Source of the DNA: Bacteroidales bacterium
Lineage (GTDB): Bacteria; Bacteroidota; Bacteroidia; Bacteroidales; Bacteroidaceae
Assembly: GCA_004557285.1 (NCBI GenBank)
Contig: SFEK01000005.1
Span: forward strand, 1-30,917
Direction of reading: 5' to 3'
DNA length: 30,917 nt
Program-made: the position numbers and the translations under genes
Shown here: positions 1 to 6,704 of the stretch, piece after piece
How the letters are laid out: each line of letters opens with the position of its first letter
How positions within the stretch are numbered: position 1 is the stretch's first letter
Notes under the pieces: model-generated
Database searches by the model: none
Told to the model about the DNA's origin: nothing
The model's input: the letters and a program-made list of their open reading frames with translations, nothing else

Positions 1-840
1 CCCCCTGCCCATGTCGAGGGTGATTGCCGCACCTTGAAGATAGTTTGACGATGAACGTGTGGTGTGGGCACGCAATGTGGATGTCTGGGTGAAAAGCGTG
101 TTCAGTGCCGACCATTTGCCATAACTGTTGTTGTTGTTCATCACCAGTCCCAGCCCCATGTGCAGGCGATAACGTCCCACGACAAGTGCCTCTACCCTAC
201 CCAGCTTCTTCAACAAGAGATAGAACGAGTAATAGTCGTAGCCGCACGAGTTGCCTTGGGCAAAAAAGGGTTCGCCCGCATCCTTTGATGCCACCATGCC
301 CAGTTTAACCCTGTCACCATAGCTGAAGGAATATTTTATGCCATGCTTTGTGCCGTCGCCCAAATAGGCATCATCGTCACCCTCACGCTTGTAACAAGGG
401 ATGGAGGCCTGCACCAATGCCTGATGCTTGCCGTATTTTCGCAGTTGGCGCATGGTGGGAAAAAGGGGTTTCTTCCTTTCACCGACATAGGTGAAACACA
501 TGAGCAGGCGTTTCTTGTAATAGTCGATGTCTTTCATGATGACGAGTTCGCCAAACGACTTCATCCCGTCATAACGTTCGATATAGGCAAGGATGCCATT
601 CACCTCTTGCTCGGTGAGAAAGGGAAACTGTTCAAGGTCTTCGCGCGTGGCGGTGTTGATGTTGATGGGGTTCTGCTGCAAGTCTTCAAACAATTCGTAA
701 TAGCTATCCCATGTGGCTGATTCATATTCCTCCATTTGCGAAAGATTGAACAACAGCTGTTCCCAATCCATGGTTTCCTGTGCCCTTGCGGCGCCTACAC
801 CAAAACATGCTACCAAAAACAGAAGACATCTAATACACAT
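1..840 (-). CDS. Helix-hairpin-helix outer-membrane-type protein (N-terminal 280 codons, cut by window edge)
   Basis: An open minus-strand frame runs from the ATG at 840 to the first base of the window without a stop, so the C-terminus is missing. The first 20 or so residues (basic residue, hydrophobic run, ARA-Q) look like a signal peptide. Residues about 56-105 form a ComEA-like helix-hairpin-helix segment with the hallmark NPININTATREDLEQ, followed by a G-x-I-x-x-Y-I helix. From about residue 110 the sequence becomes aromatic and alternating (KYSFSYGDRVKLGM, VGRYRLHMGLG), as in a beta-barrel. Bacteroidota carry a family of exported proteins of about 650-700 residues with this order; their function is not established, and DNA binding outside the cell is unproven. 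The start overlaps the last 11 bases of the upstream PAP2 gene, which suggests translational coupling. The inner ATG at residue 24 would lose the signal peptide. Confidence 0.8.
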   Translation of the reverse strand, partial: MCIRCLLFLVACFGVGAARAQETMDWEQLLFNLSQMEEYESATWDSYYELFEDLQQNPININTATREDLEQFPFLTEQEVNGILAYIERYDGMKSFGELVIMKDIDYYKKRLLMCFTYVGERKKPLFPTMRQLRKYGKHQALVQASIPCYKREGDDDAYLGDGTKHGIKYSFSYGDRVKLGMVASKDAGEPFFAQGNSCGYDYYSFYLLLKKLGRVEALVVGRYRLHMGLGLVMNNNNSYGKWSALNTLFTQTSTLRAHTTRSSSNYLQGAAITLDMGRG

Positions 841-1633
841 TGGCAATGATCGACATCACATAGGGCGAATATATTCTCCAGGCAGTATAGGAAAAAAGGA
901 AGAGCACGCTCAGCCAGATGGAACAGACCATGAGGAAATGTTTGGCCACCATCCTTTCAGACAATTGGTTCATCGAGCGGTTGTGCATACGGTTGATGAC
1001 AAACAACAAGAGTTCATAGCACCAGATGCCTGCCGTTACGCCGATGAGCGAACCGCCGATGATGTCGCCGACATAGTGCACACCAAGGTAGATGCGCGAA
1101 TAGCAGACACCCAACGACCATACCAAAAGAGACACCATAAGCCATTTCTTGCGGAAAGCAAGTGAGAGATAGGTGGCCACTCCCATGGCGTTGGCGGCAT
1201 GACTCGACACAAAACCATAACGGCCGCCGCGATAATTGCCCACATAATGCAGCATGTTGCTGATTTCGGGCTCATGGGATGGGCGCAACCGTTCGACCAA
1301 TGGTTTGATGACTGAAGATGACACTTGGTCGCTGAGGGCAATGACCAGCACCAGACCGAGCAGAAAAAGGCCTGCCTCTGCCCATTGTTTCTTGCAAGTG
1401 AGCAACACATAGCTCAATGCCAGAATCATTGGTGCCCAGGCCACATTCTTGGAAAGCCTTTTCCACAAGTAATCAGAGAATTGTCCTCCGTCATAATTCA
1501 ATGCAACGGTCAAAGTTTTATCAACATCGTCCATGGCATCTATGATTGACCAAACACAGTCAAAAGAAGCCAATATCATCAATGTCAGTTCTAAGAACAA
1601 CAATGCCAACCCAATTTTTTTCATCGATGCCAT
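830..1633 (-). CDS. PAP2 superfamily membrane phosphatase
   Basis: A 267-residue multi-spanning membrane protein with the three PAP2 phosphatase motifs in order: K110-x6-R117-P118, SSH at 143-145 (the PSGH position), and S179-R180-x5-H186-x3-D190. H145 and H186 are the expected catalytic histidines. Members dephosphorylate lipid phosphates at the outer face of the inner membrane (phosphatidate, undecaprenyl pyrophosphate, phosphatidylglycerophosphate or lipid A phosphates). The sequence does not tell which; in Bacteroidales an LpxF-like lipid A role is one option. Hydrophobic stretches lie near residues 7-30, 66-80, 87-103, 163-178, 191-213 and 230-250. The start at 1633 is followed by a second ATG at 1624 (residue 4, MKKIGLALL), which may be the true start because the promoter-like box lies only about 12 bp upstream of 1633. 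The gene overlaps the next gene by 11 bases. Confidence 0.9.
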   Translation of the reverse strand: MASMKKIGLALLFLELTLMILASFDCVWSIIDAMDDVDKTLTVALNYDGGQFSDYLWKRLSKNVAWAPMILALSYVLLTCKKQWAEAGLFLLGLVLVIALSDQVSSSVIKPLVERLRPSHEPEISNMLHYVGNYRGGRYGFVSSHAANAMGVATYLSLAFRKKWLMVSLLVWSLGVCYSRIYLGVHYVGDIIGGSLIGVTAGIWCYELLLFVINRMHNRSMNQLSERMVAKHFLMVCSIWLSVLFLFSYTAWRIYSPYVMSIIANVY

Positions 1634-1645
1634 TTACAATTTCGG

Positions 1646-1653
1646 CAAAAATA
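1646..1653 (-). promoter_or_regulatory. Possible promoter -7 box for the PAP2 gene
   Basis: TATTTTTG on the minus strand fits the Bacteroidota TAnnTTTG -7 element and lies 12 bp upstream of the ATG at 1633. No TTG is seen 19-21 bp further upstream, so the call is weak. If real, the leader is very short and favours the second ATG at 1624. Confidence 0.35.
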
Positions 1654-1775
1654 GACAATTTTGGCGAATAAAAGAATATTATTTGAAAAAAACTGTGCTT
1701 TTATCATCAATAATTATTTTCCAGAGGATGTTTATTGCGGTTATGGCACAAATTGGCAATCATTGTCTGAGGGAG

Positions 1776-1820
1776 AAAAAGCATCAGGGGCAGCAAGCGC
1801 ATCGCACCTACTGCCCCTGA
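1776..1820 (-). terminator. Rho-independent terminator after the iorA-iorB-aminotransferase operon
   Basis: The arms TCAGGGGCAG (1784-1793) and CTGCCCCTGA (1811-1820) form a perfect 10-bp GC-rich stem with a 17-nt loop. Read on the minus strand, the stem is followed directly by TGCTTTTTC (1783-1775), giving the classic hairpin plus T-tract. It sits 19 bp past the stop of the aminotransferase gene and separates that operon from the PAP2 gene. On the plus strand the hairpin has no T-tract. Confidence 0.85.
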
Positions 1821-1838
1821 CAAAAGTTACATATCGGC

Positions 1839-3155
1839 TTATTCCACCGGATGATTTTCTTCAAAGATGGCAAGACGCCTGTCCATTTCTTCAATCTGTG
1901 CATCGGTGATGAACGAAGTGCACACACGCAGACCGTTCTGGCAACTGCCAGTGGTCTTGAGACAAATGCCGCTCACACCATAATACAACAGTTCGCGGGC
2001 AAGCTGACCTCCCGTGAGCCCAGGATAACCGATGGTGAAATAGAATCCGTCGGCAATAGGCTCATCAAGGTCTTTGTCGTATACCACATAGAACTTGTGG
2101 CGTTTGAATATTTCCTTCAGTTTGCCTGCCCTTACACCATAGATGCTGATTTCGCCACGGAAATCATACTCACCGTCGCTGGCAGCCTTCATCATGGCAG
2201 CCATGGCATATTGTGCACTGTGGCTGGTGCCTGACGAAAGGGCATAGAGCATACGGGTAGAGAACACCAGTCCGAAAGGAAGTCCTTCATAACGGTGGGC
2301 AAGGTCATCATAATGGCGACGGAACAGCGCATTGCTGATACATACCACGCCAATACGCTCGCCGGCATAACTGAATGCCTTGCTGCCACTGATAAACAGC
2401 ATATAGTTGTCCGTGTAGCGGGCCACCGATGGCTGGTAGGGAGCCTGGAACGGTGTGCTCAGGTCCTTGCGGAAATCCATGGCAAAATAGGCCAGGTCTT
2501 CCATCACGATGGTGTCGTATTTGGTGGCCAGTTCGCCGATAGCCTTCAGTTCGTCTTCATTGAAACAAATCCACGAAGGGTTGTTGGGGTTGCTATATAC
2601 CATGGCGCAGATATTGCCCTTTGACAGATAGCTCTCCAGTTTGGGAGCCAACTTGTCGCCACGATAATCATACACGTCGAAGGTTTCATATTTCACGCCC
2701 ATCACCTGCAGCTGCATCTTCTGAACGGGAAAACCGGGGTCGATGAAGAGCACGGTGTCCTTCTTCTTGTCACACTGCGAACAGGTGAGAAACGATGCAA
2801 ACGTACCTTGCATACTGCCGCACACAGGCACACATCCCTCAGCGTTGACATCCACACCGATGAATGCCTTGACAAAACGTGAGGCCTCTTCTTTAAGTCC
2901 GGGATAACCCTGAATGTCGGGATAAGAATGGGCTATGCCATCCTGCAGAGCCTTGACCTGGGCATCCACGCCCACCTGCGATGCAGGCAGTCCGGGGATA
3001 CCCATTTCCAGTTTGATGAACTCCACTCCCGATGCCTTTTCCGACTGTGCGGCCACCGACTTCACTTCACGGATGGTGGCTTTCTCAAAGTCTTCTATGC
3101 CCAGTGAGCCGATGATGCCGTCGACCAGAGACTTGTCAATTGGAGTATTTCTCAT
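1839..3155 (-). CDS. Class I/II aminotransferase, probably aromatic or branched amino-acid specific
   Basis: A 438-residue fold-type I PLP aminotransferase. The Schiff-base lysine is K259 within SGSKAFSYAGERIG (256-269). The SNPNNPSW segment (188-195) supplies the asparagine that contacts PLP, D220 in MEDLAY pairs with the pyridine nitrogen, and an arginine in NGLRVCTSF near the C-terminus is the usual carboxylate-binding residue. It starts only 7 bp after the iorB stop, so it is the third gene of the iorA-iorB operon. That context implies that it converts an amino acid (phenylalanine, tyrosine, tryptophan or similar) to the 2-oxo acid that IorAB then oxidises. The exact substrate is inference. 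It is cytosolic, with no signal peptide. A terminator follows at 1776-1820. Confidence 0.88.
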   Translation of the reverse strand: MRNTPIDKSLVDGIIGSLGIEDFEKATIREVKSVAAQSEKASGVEFIKLEMGIPGLPASQVGVDAQVKALQDGIAHSYPDIQGYPGLKEEASRFVKAFIGVDVNAEGCVPVCGSMQGTFASFLTCSQCDKKKDTVLFIDPGFPVQKMQLQVMGVKYETFDVYDYRGDKLAPKLESYLSKGNICAMVYSNPNNPSWICFNEDELKAIGELATKYDTIVMEDLAYFAMDFRKDLSTPFQAPYQPSVARYTDNYMLFISGSKAFSYAGERIGVVCISNALFRRHYDDLAHRYEGLPFGLVFSTRMLYALSSGTSHSAQYAMAAMMKAASDGEYDFRGEISIYGVRAGKLKEIFKRHKFYVVYDKDLDEPIADGFYFTIGYPGLTGGQLARELLYYGVSGICLKTTGSCQNGLRVCTSFITDAQIEEMDRRLAIFEENHPVE

Positions 3156-3162
3156 AGCCTTG

Positions 3163-3738
3163 TTATTCTCCAGCTTCCATTCCTAATTTCAATGCCTTGA
3201 TATTGGCATCAACCACTGCGTCTCCCTTGCGTCCAAACACACTGCGGATGGCTTTTTCCAACTGCTCCTGACCAAGGCCAAGGGCATGGAGGGCAGCACC
3301 CAGCAGTATGACATTGGCCGAACGTGGCACTTCGTTCTCCTTGGCCATGGCCTCGATGTCGATAAAGCGCACATTGCCCATTTTGCCGTATTCAGCCTTG
3401 ATGTTCTCCATGTCGGGATAGTTGGGGATGTTGACAAACGGAACACTTGAAGTGATGATCCATCCTGTCTCCTTGTTGAGATATGGCAGGTAGCGCAGGG
3501 CCTCCATGGGTTCCATGGAAATGATGACGTCGGCCTGTCCAAGAGCGATGAGGTCGCTGTTGATGGGGTTTGACGAGATGCGCAGGTTGCTCTGTACATC
3601 ACCGCCACGTTGTGACATTCCGTGTACTTCGGCCTGTTTGATGTAAAGTCCCTCGTTGATGGCAGCTTCGCCTATGATGGTAGCGATGGAGAGGATACCC
3701 TGTCCTCCCACACCACAAAGAATAATGTCGGTTTTCAT
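3163..3738 (-). CDS. iorB: Indolepyruvate:ferredoxin oxidoreductase, beta subunit
   Basis: A 191-residue protein of the pyruvate:ferredoxin oxidoreductase gamma-domain family, the small subunit of the indolepyruvate oxidoreductase. The N-terminus contains CGVGGQG (8-14), followed by EVHGMSQRGGDVQSNLRI, both hallmarks of the family. Together with IorA it oxidatively decarboxylates aryl-2-oxo acids to aryl-acetyl-CoA, reducing ferredoxin. An upstream in-frame ATG at 3819 would place 27 extra residues inside iorA; the ATG at 3738 was chosen because it begins with the conserved MKTDIILCGVGGQG and lies one base after the iorA stop. Length matches the family. The tight spacing implies co-translation with IorA. 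Confidence 0.93.
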   Translation of the reverse strand: MKTDIILCGVGGQGILSIATIIGEAAINEGLYIKQAEVHGMSQRGGDVQSNLRISSNPINSDLIALGQADVIISMEPMEALRYLPYLNKETGWIITSSVPFVNIPNYPDMENIKAEYGKMGNVRFIDIEAMAKENEVPRSANVILLGAALHALGLGQEQLEKAIRSVFGRKGDAVVDANIKALKLGMEAGE

Positions 3739-3739
3739 G

Positions 3740-5347
3740 TTATTTTTTGGCTTTAAGTTTCTTTTCCCTAAGATGTCTCTGTAACGTTTGCATACACTCA
3801 CGGCAAGGAATGATGACACTCACTCCATGATACTCGATTTCCTCGCGCAGTATCTTGGTGATTTCTGGCATGTTCTTGGGCAGTGGAACAACTGTCTTCA
3901 GGTGCTCCTCAGCCACGCCAAGACCACGGCAGATGGCTTCAATCTTGTTGGTGCCGGCCGAATCTTGACCACCAGTCATACCTGTTGTCAGGTTGTCGCT
4001 GATGATGACGGTGATGTCAGCACCCTCATTGATGGCATCAAGCAGACCGGTCATGCCTGAGTGAGTGAAGGTAGAGTCGCCTATCACTGCCACAGCGGGC
4101 CACTGTCCGGCATCGGCAGCACCCTTGGCCATGGTAATACTTGCACCCATGTCAACCGTTGAATGAAGGGCTTTGTAGGGAGGCAATGCACCCAAGGTGT
4201 AGCAACCGATGTCGCCGAATACCCTTGCATTGGGATAGGCTTCAAGCACCTGGTTGAGCGCAGCATAAACATCACGGTGTCCGCAACCTTGGCAGAGTGC
4301 CGGCGGACGTGGTGTCACGTTCTCGCTCGGAGCATAACACTCAGCAAGAGGCATACCCAGTGCCTTCTTCACGATGTCGGGGTTCAACTCGCCTGTGCGG
4401 GGCACATCACCGGTAAGACGACCCTTGATGGTGGCATTGCCAGGCATGACACCGGTAAGCACATCCTCGATGAAGGGCTGGCCTTCTTCGAGCACGAGCA
4501 CGGCATCACATTCTGCGGTGAGGCGGCGCAGCAAGTCTTTGGGCAATGGATACTGGCTGACCTTCACTACGGGGAAGGGGCAACCCTCGGGATAGCACTC
4601 GTTGAGATAGTTGAACGCAATGCCGCTGGCCACGATACCCAAACTCTTGTCGGCTGCGTCGATGTACTTGTTGAAACGGCTCTCGACAGCCTCCTGTTCC
4701 AGTTCAGGCTGCATGGCAGTAACGATGTCGTTGCGCTTGCGGGCCATGGCTGGCAGCAATGTCCATTCGTTGGCCTTGGCCACAAAGTTCATTTCGTTCT
4801 CCTTGCGTGGTTCATCGGCAATCTGCACCACTGCCCTACTGTGGGCCATACGGGTGGTTACACGCATAAGGATAGGCAGATGGATGCGCTCGCTCATGTC
4901 GTAGGCAAACGACATCATGTCGTATGCCTCCTGCTGACTTGCTGGTTCAAGGCATGGCATCATGGCAAACTTGGCATAGAAACGGCTGTCCTGCTCGTTC
5001 TGTGAAGAGTGCATCGAGGGGTCGTCGGCCACCAATACCACCAGACCGCCATTGGTGCCTGTCATGGCAGCATTGACAAACGGGTCGGCACATACATTCA
5101 AGCCCACATGCTTCATGCAAACCAAGGCTCTTTTGCCCATAAACGACATACCCAATGCTTCTTCCATGGCAGTCTTCTCATTGGTTGACCAGCGGCGGTG
5201 TACATTGCGCTCCTTGGCAAGGGGCGAATTTTGAATATACTCGGTGATTTCCGTTGACGGAGTGCCAGGATAAGCATACACTCCACTCAAGCCTGCATCT
5301 AACGCACCTTGAGCAATAGCTTCATCTCCTAATAAAAGTTTTTTCAT
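3740..5347 (-). CDS. iorA: Indolepyruvate:ferredoxin oxidoreductase, alpha subunit (short form without ferredoxin domain)
   Basis: A 535-residue thiamine-pyrophosphate enzyme. The N-terminal domain starts with GDEAIAQGALDAG and YPGTPSTEI (pyruvate:ferredoxin oxidoreductase domain I). The C-terminal TPP domain has LCQGCGHRD (C352 and C355), GDIGCYTLG (from residue 378) and GDSTFTHSGMTGLLDA (from 423), followed by DNLTTGMTGGQ. It makes aryl-acetyl-CoA from indolepyruvate, phenylpyruvate or hydroxyphenylpyruvate with CoA and ferredoxin. Archaeal-type IorA has a C-terminal domain with two [4Fe-4S] cluster motifs. Here the protein ends soon after VIIPCRECMQ, so that domain is absent and electrons must leave by another route. 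The first gene of the iorA-iorB-aminotransferase operon, it begins 46 bp after the DUF4861 stop with no clear promoter, so read-through from upstream is possible. Confidence 0.93.
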   Translation of the reverse strand: MKKLLLGDEAIAQGALDAGLSGVYAYPGTPSTEITEYIQNSPLAKERNVHRRWSTNEKTAMEEALGMSFMGKRALVCMKHVGLNVCADPFVNAAMTGTNGGLVVLVADDPSMHSSQNEQDSRFYAKFAMMPCLEPASQQEAYDMMSFAYDMSERIHLPILMRVTTRMAHSRAVVQIADEPRKENEMNFVAKANEWTLLPAMARKRNDIVTAMQPELEQEAVESRFNKYIDAADKSLGIVASGIAFNYLNECYPEGCPFPVVKVSQYPLPKDLLRRLTAECDAVLVLEEGQPFIEDVLTGVMPGNATIKGRLTGDVPRTGELNPDIVKKALGMPLAECYAPSENVTPRPPALCQGCGHRDVYAALNQVLEAYPNARVFGDIGCYTLGALPPYKALHSTVDMGASITMAKGAADAGQWPAVAVIGDSTFTHSGMTGLLDAINEGADITVIISDNLTTGMTGGQDSAGTNKIEAICRGLGVAEEHLKTVVPLPKNMPEITKILREEIEYHGVSVIIPCRECMQTLQRHLREKKLKAKK

Positions 5348-5393
5348 AGTATGGTAAATTGATTGTGAATATTTTTTCCTTATTGGGTGGTGC

Positions 5394-6632
5394 TTATTTC
5401 AGCTCCACCTTCAAGGGTTTGTAAATAGATTCAAGGGTTTCTGTGGCGCGCAGTTTCCATTCGTTGAAGCTACGCACATCGTTCTTGCTCCATGCCGAAC
5501 CGAAAAGATAGGTGTATTTCTCGCCCGGCTGATAGGTGATGACGCCCACGGTGTGGCCTGCATTGCCGTTGGTGGGATTGTCATACATCATATTACGAGT
5601 GGCTTTCACGCCGTTGGGGAACAGTGCACCCGTATATATCTGGAAGTTCTGTTTCGTGGGATTGTCTGTAGGGTCAGCATACAGCACATAGTTGTCGCCG
5701 AGGGCTATGCTCTTGGTGTCTTCGCTGTGTATCACTACGCCTGCCACCATGTCGCGGGGAGTGGTCAGTCCTTCATACCAGACGGTCATGCTGTTGAAGT
5801 TGCTACCCTTGTCAAGACTGATGATGCGGTGTTCCACCACCTGCTTGTCATTGCCCACGCTGAAGGGGTTGTAATCCAGCTGTACCGTGAAGCGCAGCGG
5901 ACCGTTGTCCAATATCTTGTAGGTTTTATAGCAGTAAGGCAACATCATTTCGCCCTTGTCATCGAGCAGTGCCGGAGCACCACAACCCAAGGTGGGACCT
6001 ACCTTATAGCAATCCAGTCCGTAGCCATGGTCATAATGATAGGTGGTGGTCATTTCCATCTCGTGGGCCTCTTCATGCTTGCCGGCCTTCTTCAGTTCTT
6101 CAATCTTGGCATGGTTGCCAAATTCGGTAGCATAGCGTTTCTCCACTTCCAGGTCGGGGGTGTTCTTCACCCACACATCCACACCAAAGGCTCGCTCGCC
6201 CTTTCTCTGCAAGGCAGGACCATACACACGATAGGCCGTGCGGTCGTTTTCCCAGGCGATGTCATCCACACGTTCAGGATATTGCCTGCCGCAAACCACC
6301 GTGTTCATTTTCTTGGGCGTGCCCTTGGTACAGGTAAATTCGGCAGTGCCCTTGGGGCGCACACTGGCATCGATGAGCAGTTTGCCATCATAGGTCAGCT
6401 GGTAAGCCACCTGCTGTCCGAGAGCGTTCTTCACGACAAACGGCTCTCCTTGTTTGATGCCCAGACGGCTAATCACGGCAGAAGCATCCACTTCAACCAG
6501 CTGTTGCCGCTGCACGGTAGATTCGTTGGTCACTGTCACTGTCACATCATCAGCCATGGCCGGCATGAATGTCCCTGCAAGACACAAGGCCATTGTGCTG
6601 AAAATCCTGTTTGTTGTCATTGTCTTCATCAT
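5394..6632 (-). CDS. DUF4861 family secreted protein
   Basis: A 412-residue protein with an N-terminal signal peptide ending near AMA-27/D28, so it is exported to the periplasm or surface. The remainder is beta-rich and resembles DUF4861 proteins, which are common in Bacteroidota and often found near polysaccharide lyases and glycoside hydrolases. No biochemical role is established that I can name. Features seen are an EWKLRATETLE segment near the C-terminus, a central KKAGKHEEAHEMEM charged insertion, and DHGYGLDCYKVGPTLGCGAPAL with two cysteines. No glycan-utilisation genes are present here. The neighbours are a secreted peptidase upstream (72 bp) and iorA downstream (46 bp), all on one strand. 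Several ATGs occur in the first five codons; the first was kept. Confidence 0.75.
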   Translation of the reverse strand: MMKTMTTNRIFSTMALCLAGTFMPAMADDVTVTVTNESTVQRQQLVEVDASAVISRLGIKQGEPFVVKNALGQQVAYQLTYDGKLLIDASVRPKGTAEFTCTKGTPKKMNTVVCGRQYPERVDDIAWENDRTAYRVYGPALQRKGERAFGVDVWVKNTPDLEVEKRYATEFGNHAKIEELKKAGKHEEAHEMEMTTTYHYDHGYGLDCYKVGPTLGCGAPALLDDKGEMMLPYCYKTYKILDNGPLRFTVQLDYNPFSVGNDKQVVEHRIISLDKGSNFNSMTVWYEGLTTPRDMVAGVVIHSEDTKSIALGDNYVLYADPTDNPTKQNFQIYTGALFPNGVKATRNMMYDNPTNGNAGHTVGVITYQPGEKYTYLFGSAWSKNDVRSFNEWKLRATETLESIYKPLKVELK

Positions 6633-6704
6633 ATTTTGTCAGTAGAATTAGTTGTCCTTGCCATTACCTTATTATATTATATAGGGCAGCATCTTTTGCG
6701 TGGG

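Noticed and set aside
64..720. Plus-strand ORFs at the left edge
   Set aside because: They are antisense to the helix-hairpin-helix gene, whose minus frame is open throughout and gives recognisable protein sequence.
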